From NCBI GenBank assembly GCA_937895705.1, contig CALBKM010000045.1, positions 96,084 to 160,083 of the forward strand: DNA of 64,000 nucleotides. Direction: 5' to 3'. The position numbers and the translations under genes were made by a program. How positions within the stretch are numbered: position 1 is the stretch's first letter; each line of letters begins with the position of its first letter. The notes under the pieces were generated by a model, which saw only the letters and a program-made list of their open reading frames with translations, was not told the DNA's origin and ran no database searches. Of the stretch, positions 34,225-43,847 are shown piece by piece. Origin of the DNA: an uncultured Clostridia bacterium. Its GTDB lineage: Bacteria; Bacillota; Clostridia; Lachnospirales; Lachnospiraceae.

Positions 34225-36435
34225 CTATCTCCCCTCCGGGAATATATGTTTCAACATTTCGGCATACACCGATTCATCATTGAGCGGCTTTAATAAATAT
34301 CCGTTCATTCCGGCATTAAAAATCGCCACTCGGTCGTCCTCAAAGGCACTGGCGGTAGCTGCCACAATCGGTATGGTTGCCGCATCCGCCCGGTCTAACT
34401 TACGAATGACTTCCGTCGCTTCCAAACCATCCATCTCCGGCATCATCACATCCATGAGAATCGCAACATACTCGCCTTCTTTGGAACGCTTAAACGCATC
34501 TACTGCTTCAACTCCGTTTAATGCGGTATCCACGGTAAATCCCATGTTTTCCAAAAGGAACACCGTAATCTTCAGATTAATCGGTACATCCTCCACCGCA
34601 AGAATTTTCATTCCGTTAAACGCCTTGGTAACTTTAACTCCTGCATCTTCCTTCTCCGGAAGTACCTCCGCTATAGCAAAGGGAATCCGCACTTCAAACC
34701 GGCTTCCCTTTCCCGGTTCGCTTTCTACCTGTATGGCTCCTCCCATGGCATCGATATACTGCTTTGCGATGGTCATACCGAGACCGGTACCGTGATATCG
34801 TTTTCCTACATCTTCATCCGCTTTTGCGTACGGCTGATAAATTCGTTTTAGAAATTCCGCATCCATACCGATACCGGTATCCTGTACGGTAAAACAAAAC
34901 TCTACTTTACCATCCTCTCGCAGTTGCTCCGTGACTAAGAAGGACACCTGACCTCCGGCAGGTGTGTATTTCATGGCATTTCCGAGAATATTCATCAGAA
35001 TCTGCTGTACATGCAGACGATCTCCCAACACCGCCGGATAGGCAAACGGCGGAAATTTCTTATAGAACCAAATCTTATTTTCCTTAATCTGGCCCTCCAT
35101 CATTTCCACACACTCTTTTAAGAGTTCCTCAATGGAAAACGGTTCTTCCACAAGTTTAAACTCTCCGCTTTCAATCTTCGAAAGATCCAATACCTTATTA
35201 ATCAAAGAAAGCAAATATGCAGAGGACTCATCGATTTTGTCCAGACAGTCTTCTACCTTTTCCCTATCATCCATACTTCTGCGGGCAATATTTGTCATAC
35301 CCATAACTCCGCCGATTGGGGTACGGATATCGTGGGAAATATGAGCCATCAGTTCCGTTTTTGCACGATTCGCACGGTTCGCTTCCTTTGCCGCCAGTTC
35401 CAGCAATCGGGAACTCTCCTTTTGTTGCTTGGAAAGACCTTCTCTGCTCTTTAAATATACAAACATAATTACGGTAACGGATATAAAACCTACCAAAATT
35501 AATATCAACACCCAGATCAGCATACCGGCATAGCCGTCCATGCCGGATTCCGAGCCTACTACCACATCGCTGTCTACCACCACCATCAGATTCCAGTTCG
35601 GCATGTTGGCCACCGGACAAGTCGCCAGGAAATAATCGATTCCCTCATAGGAAATCTCCATACAATAAATTCCCTTATCGCTGGAAACTACCTTCTTCAG
35701 TTTTTCCCAGTCACCTCTGATGAGCTCTACATTTCGCTCCAGTTCCTTCAAGTAATCCGCTTCCAGCGGAATATCAAAAATCTGACTCTGACGGTACAAT
35801 CTGGTTCCGTCATTACCGAGAATGTATACACTGGACTTTTCCGCATAAGAATTGGACACCAGTGCATATTCCAAATGAGAGGTTTCAATAACCACGGTAT
35901 AATATTCAAACTTCCGGTCTTCATCCTTTACATAAATCGGATTTTCCAGCCTTATCCAACAAAATAAATGCTTCTTGTCTTCCCCCGGAACAAAACGTAT
36001 CCATAAACGTTCCTGTTCGATATTCTCAATCAGATACTCTTTATTCTCCCATATACCGGTGGTTCCGTCGGATTTGTAATATGTCCCGTCTTCACTTACC
36101 GCATAGGCTTTGCTTTCTTCCATATCAAAGTAGTGGTTCTGTTCCTCTAAGGCAGCAATCAACTCCTCCGATGTTTCATATACACTTCCGTCGATATAGG
36201 AACCTGTAAGCTGTATCATCTCTCGTCTGGAAGAGGCATACAATTCCGCCAATTCAGCCAGTGTCTCTGTCAACTCTGTAACATATTTTCCCCGCTCTTC
36301 ACGAATATTTTTGCCGAAAAAAGAATAAAGTTCGTATCCCGCACAACAAAAGACCAGCAGAAGTGCAATATATACCACCACCGCTACTTTTTTGAACCGA
36401 TTCAATACCGACTTTTTACCCTTTACTTTTTCCAT
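34225..36435 (-). CDS. hybrid sensor histidine kinase with C-terminal receiver
   Basis: A 736-residue protein: transmembrane helix ~15-35, external Cache-like sensor (~36-310), second helix (~312-335), coiled coil, H-box MAHISHDIRTPIGGV, N-box NILGNAMKYTPAGG, GTGLGMTIAKQYI, and a receiver at ~612-730 with phospho-Asp in AILMDVMMPEMDG. No DNA-binding output and no partner gene beside it, so the downstream acceptor is unknown. It has its own promoter and terminator. Confidence 0.92.
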   Translation of the reverse strand: MEKVKGKKSVLNRFKKVAVVVYIALLLVFCCAGYELYSFFGKNIREERGKYVTELTETLAELAELYASSRREMIQLTGSYIDGSVYETSEELIAALEEQNHYFDMEESKAYAVSEDGTYYKSDGTTGIWENKEYLIENIEQERLWIRFVPGEDKKHLFCWIRLENPIYVKDEDRKFEYYTVVIETSHLEYALVSNSYAEKSSVYILGNDGTRLYRQSQIFDIPLEADYLKELERNVELIRGDWEKLKKVVSSDKGIYCMEISYEGIDYFLATCPVANMPNWNLMVVVDSDVVVGSESGMDGYAGMLIWVLILILVGFISVTVIMFVYLKSREGLSKQQKESSRLLELAAKEANRANRAKTELMAHISHDIRTPIGGVMGMTNIARRSMDDREKVEDCLDKIDESSAYLLSLINKVLDLSKIESGEFKLVEEPFSIEELLKECVEMMEGQIKENKIWFYKKFPPFAYPAVLGDRLHVQQILMNILGNAMKYTPAGGQVSFLVTEQLREDGKVEFCFTVQDTGIGMDAEFLKRIYQPYAKADEDVGKRYHGTGLGMTIAKQYIDAMGGAIQVESEPGKGSRFEVRIPFAIAEVLPEKEDAGVKVTKAFNGMKILAVEDVPINLKITVFLLENMGFTVDTALNGVEAVDAFKRSKEGEYVAILMDVMMPEMDGLEATEVIRKLDRADAATIPIVAATASAFEDDRVAIFNAGMNGYLLKPLNDESVYAEMLKHIFPEGR

Positions 36436-36483
36436 AGTTCCTCCCAGAGCTTTTGTAAAATTTTTTACAAAAAATACCTTTTT

Positions 36484-36511
36484 ATTTTACCACATCTCCG
36501 CGAAAAAGCAA
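36484..36511 (-). promoter_or_regulatory. sigma-A promoter of the hybrid kinase gene
   Basis: TTGCTT (36506-36511), 16-bp spacer, TAAAAT (36484-36489), minus strand. A palindrome TTTTGTAAAA...TTTTACAAAA (36452-36474) lies between it and the start codon and could be an operator. Confidence 0.6.
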
Positions 36512-36616
36512 GAAGATTTTTACGTTTTTAAACTGTTTTTGGTGGTAAGAAAGTATTTGCATTCCTTTGCCCAAATCAGTTACCCAAATTTTCACATAGC
36601 ATATTCACTCCTCCTA

Positions 36617-36625
36617 TGGTATACT
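36617..36625 (+). promoter_or_regulatory. extended -10 promoter of the GH13 gene
   Basis: TGGTATACT, an extended -10 element, lies about 75 bases upstream of the start; the -35 region is weak. The gene itself is preceded by AGGAGG. Confidence 0.5.
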
Positions 36626-36701
36626 AATACTAATTCTAATCTATATGCACGACATCAATCGCTGCTGATATAAAGATCCCTTATTTTAGGAGGTACATAC
36701 A

Positions 36702-38396
36702 ATGGCATGGTACGACGAAGCCGTATTTTATCATATCTACCCACTCGGACTGACCGGGGCACCGAAAGAGAACCCTTACAACGAACCGGTACACCGCTTA
36801 AACACACTTCTGACCTGGATTCCCCATATCAAAAAGCTTGGCTGCAACGCGCTCTACATCGGACCTCTGTTTGAGTCCGTGGGACACGGCTACGAAACTA
36901 CAGACTACAAAAAGCTGGACTCCCGCCTGGGCACCAACGAAGATTTAACAAGCTTTGTAAAAGAATGCCACACGCAAGGAATCCGTGTCATTTTGGACGG
37001 TGTTTTCAATCATACCGGAAGAGATTTTTTTGCCTTCCTTGACATCAAACAAAAACGAGAGAATTCCCCGTATAAAGACTGGTACTGCAACGTAAACTTT
37101 TGGGGCAATAACGAATACAATGACGGTTTCTCCTATGAAAACTGGGGTGGTTACAATTTGCTTGCCAAGCTGAACCAGCAAAATCCGGCAGTACGGGATT
37201 ATATCTGTGATGTCATCCGATTCTGGGTATCGGAGTTCGATATTGACGGCATCCGTCTGGATGCTGCTGATGTACTGAATTTTGACTATATGCAGGCGCT
37301 TCGTCGCGTTGCAAACGAAATAAAGCCTGAATTCTGGCTGATGGGTGAGGTGATTCACGGCGACTACAACCGCTGGGTGAATGAGGGCACTCTTCATTCC
37401 GTCACCAATTATCATTTGCACAAAGCACTCTACTCCGGTCATAACGACCACAATTATTTTGAAATTGCCCATACAGTAAAACGCTTGTATGAGATGGGCG
37501 GTAACCGTCCGGATGGATTAAAACTCTATAATTTCGTGGACAATCATGACGTAGAACGTATATACACAAAGCTTACCGACAAAGCTCACTATACACCGGT
37601 TCATATTTTGTTGTATACGCTTCCAGGAATACCGTCGATTTATTACGGCTCGGAATTCGGTATCGAAGGAAAGAAGGAACGGTTCTCCGACGATTCCCTG
37701 CGTCCGGCACTGTCACTTTCCGATTTCGGAAAGGCTCTTACAGAAAATCCGTGTACCCGTCTGCTTGCAGCGTTGGGACACATTCGTCGGACTATGTCTG
37801 CCCTTTCCTACGGCGACTATAAAGAATTGCTACTGACCAATCGGCAATATGCCTTTTCCAGAACCCATAACGGCACCACCGTCGTTGTTACCGTTAACAA
37901 CGATGACAATGACTATACGATGACGGTACCTTGCGGAGCTTGCTCTCAATACAAAGGGGCGCTGTCCGGCGAAATTGTTACAGTAACCGACGGCCGGATT
38001 ACCGTCAATGTAAAGGCAAACAGCGGAGATATCTGGGTACCGGTTACAGAAGATGACGATGCTCTGCCTTACACGAACGAATCCCCGATGTCGTGCAACA
38101 CAGAATCCGCACCGACGGAAGACGACTGGTTCTTTGACTCCGCCTTCATCACCAATCCGGAGCCGAAACCTGCCCCTGAAGCCTCTGCTTCATCACAAAG
38201 CATGGAAGAAGCTATTCCGGAAGAAGCATCGACCTTTGACAGCAATGCCTTCGAACAAGGGAAAATTGCCGGCCTTCAGGAAGCCATTCTTGCCATTATG
38301 GAGAAAAAGGGGCCTGTCACGGAACAGATGCGAAAAGATGTATTCAATAATACCCATCACGATTCGCTGGTAAATTGGGTGAAGAGTTTTAACTAA
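36702..38396 (+). CDS. GH13 alpha-amylase-family hydrolase with unusual C-terminal tail
   Basis: A 564-residue cytoplasmic enzyme acting on alpha-glucans, maltodextrin or related sugars. Asp187 in GIRLDAADVL is the nucleophile, Glu216 in LMGEVIHG the acid/base, Asp283 in FVDNHDVERI the third carboxylate. The barrel is followed by a small beta domain (~360-430), an acidic Pro/Ser linker (~440-500) and a helical tail (~505-564: GKIAGLQEAILAIMEKKGPV...MRKDVFNNTHHDSLVNWVKS) that resembles the short helical tail of Rpn/DUF4351 proteins rather than a carbohydrate module. No signal peptide. Monocistronic, with a terminator after it. Confidence 0.88.
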   Translation: MAWYDEAVFYHIYPLGLTGAPKENPYNEPVHRLNTLLTWIPHIKKLGCNALYIGPLFESVGHGYETTDYKKLDSRLGTNEDLTSFVKECHTQGIRVILDGVFNHTGRDFFAFLDIKQKRENSPYKDWYCNVNFWGNNEYNDGFSYENWGGYNLLAKLNQQNPAVRDYICDVIRFWVSEFDIDGIRLDAADVLNFDYMQALRRVANEIKPEFWLMGEVIHGDYNRWVNEGTLHSVTNYHLHKALYSGHNDHNYFEIAHTVKRLYEMGGNRPDGLKLYNFVDNHDVERIYTKLTDKAHYTPVHILLYTLPGIPSIYYGSEFGIEGKKERFSDDSLRPALSLSDFGKALTENPCTRLLAALGHIRRTMSALSYGDYKELLLTNRQYAFSRTHNGTTVVVTVNNDDNDYTMTVPCGACSQYKGALSGEIVTVTDGRITVNVKANSGDIWVPVTEDDDALPYTNESPMSCNTESAPTEDDWFFDSAFITNPEPKPAPEASASSQSMEEAIPEEASTFDSNAFEQGKIAGLQEAILAIMEKKGPVTEQMRKDVFNNTHHDSLVNWVKSFN

Positions 38397-38398
38397 GC

Positions 38399-38446
38399 CA
38401 AACGAGGATATTGCACCATTTTAACATAGGTAATATCCTCGTTTTT
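38399..38446 (+). terminator. intrinsic terminator of the GH13 gene
   Basis: AAACGAGGATATT ... AATATCCTCGTTT stem followed by TT and CTCTCC; the stem is 13 bp and perfect. Confidence 0.85.
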
Positions 38447-38487
38447 CTCTCCTGTTTTCCATCTCAGTCACAGTATCGTTTGCAGAA

Positions 38488-39021
38488 CTAACTCATTTCC
38501 TCCAGGAACCGGCTTGCATAACTCCCATAGATATCATCATACAGAGCAAAATACTCTTGAAAGCTTACCTCACACTCATATCCCAGCAGCTCAAACTCTA
38601 CACCAAACAGTCGGGCGCAAACTCCCAGTTCTCTCATTCCGTTATTTAAATAAAACTGCTTTCTTCTGCGACGTTCTTCCTGATTGTCTGCCGGAACCGC
38701 AAGACTTTCCACTTCCAGAAAGAATCGCTTTCCTTTATACTTCTCAAACAACACTCTCAGGCTTGCACCACCCAAACTCTTGCCACGCTTTTCCGCACAA
38801 ATCGCGAAATAATCCAGAAGTACCAAATCCCCGCTGTTCATGGTAATGGCAAGTCCCGAAAACTCTCCCGCTTCTTCGATTACCCATACATCTGTCTGTT
38901 TCTCCCGATGCTTTTCCCGTATCATGGAAAACGGCTTCCGTTCGTTATCCGGAAAAGCTTCTGTATAAAGCTGTTCTAACCTGCTCCACTCTTTATCGGA
39001 AGCAACCTCTCTTACTATCAT
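38488..39021 (-). CDS. GNAT-family N-acetyltransferase
   Basis: A 177-residue acetyltransferase. The acetyl-CoA loop is in EKRGKSLGGASLRVL, preceded by the beta4 strand LVLLDYFAI. It also has FPDNERKPF near the N-terminus, seen in a Firmicutes GNAT subgroup of unknown substrate. It follows GH10 only after a clear terminator, so it is separate. Confidence 0.82.
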   Translation of the reverse strand: MIVREVASDKEWSRLEQLYTEAFPDNERKPFSMIREKHREKQTDVWVIEEAGEFSGLAITMNSGDLVLLDYFAICAEKRGKSLGGASLRVLFEKYKGKRFFLEVESLAVPADNQEERRRRKQFYLNNGMRELGVCARLFGVEFELLGYECEVSFQEYFALYDDIYGSYASRFLEEMS

Positions 39022-39055
39022 CTTTCTTACCTCTTCTCTGATATTTCTATAGAGT

Positions 39056-39091
39056 CAAAAAACGGAGCAGCACCTTCTGCGCCGCCCCGTT
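39056..39091 (-). terminator. intrinsic terminator of the GH10 operon
   Basis: Minus strand: AACGGGGCGGCGC ... GTGCTGCTCCGTT followed by TTTTTTGAC. Confidence 0.88.
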
Positions 39092-39105
39092 CCTCATTTG
39101 TCTCA

Positions 39106-41187
39106 TTATCTTATCGGACAAACAAATACATCATCCACAAAGAACTCCGCATTGCCGTCGGTCTCCACATAAACCTCCGCCGAATTCAAATCCTTCGGAA
39201 GCTCGGCACGGGCCGTCACCTTGGTCCACTCGCCGGAGGAAGTATCCACCGTTGCAAGCGGCTGCGGTACCGCTCCGTCCAATCCGACGGTAACCTTCTT
39301 ATCCTTCGTCTTAATATACAAGGAAATATCCACTGTCATACCGATGTAAGAGGAAATATTTAACTTAATGGTCGCATCCTTCTCCTGACGGGTCACACAA
39401 TAAGAATGGCTCTTGCCGTCCACGGACTCCTTGTCGGTTACATAACAGAACGGAAGATGTCCCGCACCGCGGATCGCCGCAATATTCGTCTTCTCTTCAA
39501 AACTCTCCTCAAGACCCACAAGCGTTACCTTTACATCATCCACATACATTGGGCTGCTCTTCTCCGGTTCTGCCTCTACCGTACCGAAATTCATCAGCAT
39601 GGAATGTACATCGTTCGGAATTTTGAAAGTTCCTTCTAAGAATACCCAATCTCCGGAGGTGGTATCCACCGTAGCAGGCACATGCGGAACTCCGTCCGGA
39701 CCGAGAGTCATCTTAAGCGCCGGGCTCTTTACCCATGCGCTGACTTTAACGGTCTGACCGATAAAATCGGATACATCAAAACTGATGCCGCACCAGTCAC
39801 CGAATCTCTTTTCGTTAGCAAGGGCTGCTTTTCCGCTGTGTACTACTCTTTCCTGAATTTCAATCGCACCGAAGCCGCGCATCTTAAAGCCCATATCCTC
39901 CGGCTTAAGAGTTTCTGCTCCTTCCCCTGTCTCAAAATCATACAATCGGTCGGAAAGATTAATTTCGATCTTCTCCGGCTCTCCTAACGCCTCTCCGGTT
40001 ACCGCATAAACGACACCCTCAAAGGAACGCTTCTCCGACAAATCTCCGTGGAACAAAAGCGGATTTGCTCCACGAATCCAGGAATTGTCATCCGTCAGTC
40101 CCCAGAATGTAACACCGGTCAGATTTGCCCCTTCACGCTTTGCCTTTAACAAAGCTTCAAAAAACTTTTTATAGAATACCGCCTGATAATATTCCTGATT
40201 TTTATTAAGACAGGTGCATTTGACATCAAGCTCCGTAATATGTACTTCATCCACAAGCGCCGCATACTCTTCTAACGCCGTGATATATTCACCGATATCG
40301 TTATTATCGCTTAAATGTCCCTGCATACCGATACCGTCTATCAAACCTTCTCCGAGGATACTGCCGTGCTCGTCCGTACTTCTCTGAAGCACACCGATAA
40401 TCGCTTCCTTTTTATCCGGCATCCATTCATTATAATCGTTATATACAAGCTTCGGCTGAATCGACTTTAATCCTTCTTCATCTCCCGCAGAAACTCCGTA
40501 CTTTTCGGCATACTTCTTGGAAGTCTCCGTCACCGCATCCTTTGCAAAGCGAAATGCCCAGTAAATAAAATCATCTCCGATAACCTGGAACCAATAACTG
40601 TTGCGAAGTCCGTACTCGGTCTTATCTGCCGTCTCGATGGCCTCGTTTACAACATCCCACGCGTAAATTGTTCTCGCATAATCGTTGCTGTACATATATT
40701 CCATTACCGAGAATATATAACTTCTGAGACGTTTTAACATAGTCTCACGATCCACAAAGCACACCGGATCCAGCTTTTCGAAAAACTTCAACATCGGTTT
40801 CTCTTTTAACAATTCCGGGTCCGTAGGAATGGTTACCGGCTCATACCCTTTACAGAACACTTCCTTCGGACACTGGCTGTGCCATACAAGGACATGACCT
40901 CTTACCGGCATGCCGTTTTCCTTCGCCCAGTCAAGCATTCCCTTCGCCTGCGGGTTAATCACAAACGGAAGATATTCTTCCGTGGCTTCCGGTGCGGAAA
41001 ATCCCATATTATACGCCGGTTTTAACTCATTTCCGAAGGTCATACTGTTAAAGTGCTTCTTCATCAAAGCTTCTTTTTCCGGGTTACCTATCTCGTGGTT
41101 AGTAAATTTTTCGTTTATCTTTTCACACGCTACTCCGATGCGAAAACAATCCCGATACAACTCTTTTAACACTACATTCTTTCCCAT
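39106..41187 (-). CDS. GH10 endo-beta-1,4-xylanase with two C-terminal CBM-like domains, no signal peptide
   Basis: A 693-residue enzyme. The GH10 barrel (~1-395) has acid/base Glu182 in AWDVVNEAIE and nucleophile Glu319 in VHITELDVKC. Two jelly-roll modules follow (~410-555 and ~565-690) that resemble CBM4/9/22 domains: both have a TVDT(T/S)SG(D/E)W motif and end in an (Y/F)VDDV strand. The N-terminus MGKNVVLKELYRDC is not a signal peptide and GGAG lies in good position before it, so the enzyme should be cytoplasmic. It starts 19 bases after the sugar-sensor/GGDEF gene and shares its operon. Confidence 0.9.
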   Translation of the reverse strand: MGKNVVLKELYRDCFRIGVACEKINEKFTNHEIGNPEKEALMKKHFNSMTFGNELKPAYNMGFSAPEATEEYLPFVINPQAKGMLDWAKENGMPVRGHVLVWHSQCPKEVFCKGYEPVTIPTDPELLKEKPMLKFFEKLDPVCFVDRETMLKRLRSYIFSVMEYMYSNDYARTIYAWDVVNEAIETADKTEYGLRNSYWFQVIGDDFIYWAFRFAKDAVTETSKKYAEKYGVSAGDEEGLKSIQPKLVYNDYNEWMPDKKEAIIGVLQRSTDEHGSILGEGLIDGIGMQGHLSDNNDIGEYITALEEYAALVDEVHITELDVKCTCLNKNQEYYQAVFYKKFFEALLKAKREGANLTGVTFWGLTDDNSWIRGANPLLFHGDLSEKRSFEGVVYAVTGEALGEPEKIEINLSDRLYDFETGEGAETLKPEDMGFKMRGFGAIEIQERVVHSGKAALANEKRFGDWCGISFDVSDFIGQTVKVSAWVKSPALKMTLGPDGVPHVPATVDTTSGDWVFLEGTFKIPNDVHSMLMNFGTVEAEPEKSSPMYVDDVKVTLVGLEESFEEKTNIAAIRGAGHLPFCYVTDKESVDGKSHSYCVTRQEKDATIKLNISSYIGMTVDISLYIKTKDKKVTVGLDGAVPQPLATVDTSSGEWTKVTARAELPKDLNSAEVYVETDGNAEFFVDDVFVCPIR

Positions 41188-41206
41188 TTCGTTCTTTCTC
41201 CAGACT

Positions 41207-43102
41207 TTACTGTTTTTCCTTAATTATTCTATGGTGATTATCTTTCATACGATACATCGCTTCGTCCGCCATCTGTAAATACTTTTCGATGTCGAATTCG
41301 TCTTCCGGTCGAATCGGAACACCTCCGACACTCACCGTCAGACGGAATTTAATTTTACGTTTTTGCACTTCCTTTGCCAAACGGTCTTCTACCGCTCTGC
41401 AAATTCCGTCAATATCAATTTCTCCGTCTATTACTCGTCCGCCTACCAAAAACTCATCTCCGCCGAATCTGGACACAACCCAGTCTCTCGGCATCTCCGC
41501 ACGCAAGACGGAAGCTACGGTACGTAACGCCAAATCACCGTTTGCATGGCCGCTTTCGTCGTTAATGGTCTTCATTTTGTCGATATCTACAAGGAAAATA
41601 ACACCCAGGCCGCCCTTTTCATTCCAGTCCTCCAACATCGGATATGCAATGCGCTCACAGCCTGCTCGATTATATACACCGGTCAGGGTGTCCATTACTG
41701 ACAAATTCGTCAGTCGCTCGGTCAGGTCCATAATCATAATGTTGCGTCTCACCTGCTCCAAGTACTGGTTCATATGTCTGGTCCAAATATAAAGGCGATT
41801 ATTATGGATAATCTCCAAATCTCCCGTTAAAACCGCAAATCCGTAGGATTTTTCATCGCTGTACATAGGCACATAAATATAAACTCCCGAAGCTTCTTTT
41901 CCTTTCGCCAGCGCAAAAATCGCATCCTTCCTCTTCATCGTTCTGTGAGATTGTTTCTTGCCGTCCTTAACGGTTCCAACCACGGCAAATTCTTCGCTGT
42001 AACCTACATTACGTAAATTGGCATCGCCTTCTTCGATATGAAAGAACTCCGGATCAAGACAAAGCATAAAATTCTCACCTTCGATATCATGCTCGCGTTC
42101 AAACAAAGTAGAAAGGCTGTCGGACAATTCCTCCATCGTTTCGTTTTTACGAACATACAAATAAATGCTCCTGAAGTGGGAATCCAGCACAATGCTGTCC
42201 TTTAATCTGAAAAATGCTTCTCCCTGATGCAGGGTATCCTTTATCTCACAGCAACCACAGCTCTCGTTCGGAACAAATTTCGTACTCAGCAAAATATTCT
42301 GCAATTTCTGTCCCTGCATTCCATCCAGCAACATACGAATCGCCTTATTGCCCATACTTCCCCATTCATGGCTTACCGACGCAAGAACCGGATGGAATTC
42401 TCTGGTCTGTGTCAGGCAATCATATCCCGTTACTATTACATCCTGCGGAACATGATATCCCAATTCCGCCATTCGGTTTGCAACCCCGAACGCCATGACA
42501 TCATTTGCACATACAATTGCATCTGGCAATCTCTTATGTTCTTCCATCCATGCTTCTGCCAATTCCATCGCCGGTCTCATGGACCAGTCACCGTATCTGA
42601 TATTAGCTTCCGGAACATCAATTTCCTTTTCCCTGGCAACATCAAGCAGCGCACGCAACCGTTCCGCACTGTCTCCATGGTCCTCCGGTCCGCCGATAAA
42701 CAAAATTTCCTTGACGCCGTGTTCCGCTACAAGATGTTCCACCAATTCCCTCATTCCGGCATAGTTATCGGTAAAAACAGACGGAACTCCTTCAAACTCG
42801 TATTCGAGACTGACAACCGGACACTTAACATTTTTCAGTTTTTCCTTAAAATACTCCGTCTCCATAGTTAGATTAAGGGAATTACCCAATATGATAATTC
42901 CGTCAAAATCGTCCATGTCCGGAAGAGTAAATATATTATATTCCGCTTCACATTGGGCAGTACTTTCCCAGCGCAACGAATAATTAACAAAAGCAAATAT
43001 ATCGATATTTTCTTCCTTGGCCACCTCCGCAATCCCACTCATAACCTCTTTTACATATTCAAAACTCCATCCGCCGGCAAACACTGCTATCTTCTTTTTC
43101 AT
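41207..43102 (-). CDS. soluble LacI-type sugar-binding domain fused to GGDEF diguanylate cyclase
   Basis: A 631-residue cytoplasmic protein. Residues 1-~290 form a periplasmic-binding-protein-like (PBP1/LacI) domain (IAVFAGGWSFEYVKEVMSGI, VCANDVMAFGVANRMAELGY, VIVTGYDC) but without the LacI DNA-binding helix-turn-helix. A middle GAF-sized region (~300-455) follows, then an active-looking GGDEF domain with RFGGDEF at 546-551 and DKMKTINDESGHANGD. No RxxD inhibitory site is seen at the usual place. It should couple cytoplasmic sugar to c-di-GMP synthesis. The start follows GGGGG. First gene of an operon with GH10. Confidence 0.9.
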   Translation of the reverse strand: MKKKIAVFAGGWSFEYVKEVMSGIAEVAKEENIDIFAFVNYSLRWESTAQCEAEYNIFTLPDMDDFDGIIILGNSLNLTMETEYFKEKLKNVKCPVVSLEYEFEGVPSVFTDNYAGMRELVEHLVAEHGVKEILFIGGPEDHGDSAERLRALLDVAREKEIDVPEANIRYGDWSMRPAMELAEAWMEEHKRLPDAIVCANDVMAFGVANRMAELGYHVPQDVIVTGYDCLTQTREFHPVLASVSHEWGSMGNKAIRMLLDGMQGQKLQNILLSTKFVPNESCGCCEIKDTLHQGEAFFRLKDSIVLDSHFRSIYLYVRKNETMEELSDSLSTLFEREHDIEGENFMLCLDPEFFHIEEGDANLRNVGYSEEFAVVGTVKDGKKQSHRTMKRKDAIFALAKGKEASGVYIYVPMYSDEKSYGFAVLTGDLEIIHNNRLYIWTRHMNQYLEQVRRNIMIMDLTERLTNLSVMDTLTGVYNRAGCERIAYPMLEDWNEKGGLGVIFLVDIDKMKTINDESGHANGDLALRTVASVLRAEMPRDWVVSRFGGDEFLVGGRVIDGEIDIDGICRAVEDRLAKEVQKRKIKFRLTVSVGGVPIRPEDEFDIEKYLQMADEAMYRMKDNHHRIIKEKQ

Positions 43103-43160
43103 AACGTCCCCCTTCTGGCGAAAAGTCTGACATTTCCACAAAAATACGCCTTTTTCTCAT

Positions 43161-43189
43161 ATTATATCAATTTTCGCAAGAAAACGCAA
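43161..43189 (-). promoter_or_regulatory. sigma-A promoter of the sugar-sensor/GH10 operon
   Basis: TTGCGT (43184-43189), 17-bp spacer, TATAAT (43161-43166), minus strand. Confidence 0.75.
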
Positions 43190-43224
43190 GCCAAACCTGC
43201 TTTTTCTATAGACTTTTCCCCAGG

Positions 43225-43809
43225 TCATTTTTTTAGCAACCTATCTTTTTTCTTTTGCACAGAATAGCCAAACTTTCCAAGTTTTTCCCCTAAAAGAAAA
43301 TACTCTCCGTGAGAATAGCTCACCAACCCCGTACTGTTCAGTTCAAACTTACCGGTTTCATTCAGATACTTATCTTCTACCGTCACATTTACCACTTCTC
43401 CCACGAACATGGTATGACTTCCCAGCGCCAATTCCTGTACCACCTTACATTCAATGTTTACCGGACTTTCCGCGATTCCCGGTGCCGTTACCTTTTGAGA
43501 CGCAAGCGGAGTAAGCCCCATCTCTTTATACTTGTCCACGTCCTTGCCGGATTTTACGCCGCAATAGTCCGTTGCGAAGACCAAATCCTTTGTTACCAGA
43601 TTTACCACAAACTCTCCGGTTTCTTTAATAATTTCATAGGAATACCGCTCCGGACGCACCGATATAGACAACATGGCAGGGTCGGAGCACACAGTCCCCG
43701 CCCATGCCACGGTGATAATGTTCGGTCTTTCATTTTCACGTCCGCAGCTTACCATTACCGCCGGTACCGGATAAAGCATATTCCCCGGCCTCCAATGCTG
43801 CTTTGCCAT
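43225..43809 (-). CDS. flavin reductase-like FMN-binding split-barrel protein
   Basis: A 194-residue protein of the flavoredoxin/flavin-reductase family: NIITVAWAGTVCSDPAMLSI and RYSYEIIKETGEFVVNL bind FMN. It reduces flavin or uses it for electron transfer; partner unknown. Lies 38 bases after the UDPGP gene and could be the last gene of that operon, although no functional link is evident. Confidence 0.87.
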   Translation of the reverse strand: MAKQHWRPGNMLYPVPAVMVSCGRENERPNIITVAWAGTVCSDPAMLSISVRPERYSYEIIKETGEFVVNLVTKDLVFATDYCGVKSGKDVDKYKEMGLTPLASQKVTAPGIAESPVNIECKVVQELALGSHTMFVGEVVNVTVEDKYLNETGKFELNSTGLVSYSHGEYFLLGEKLGKFGYSVQKKKDRLLKK

Positions 43810-43847
43810 ACATTCTCCTTTTTGGGAAGTTCACACATTCAAATCTT

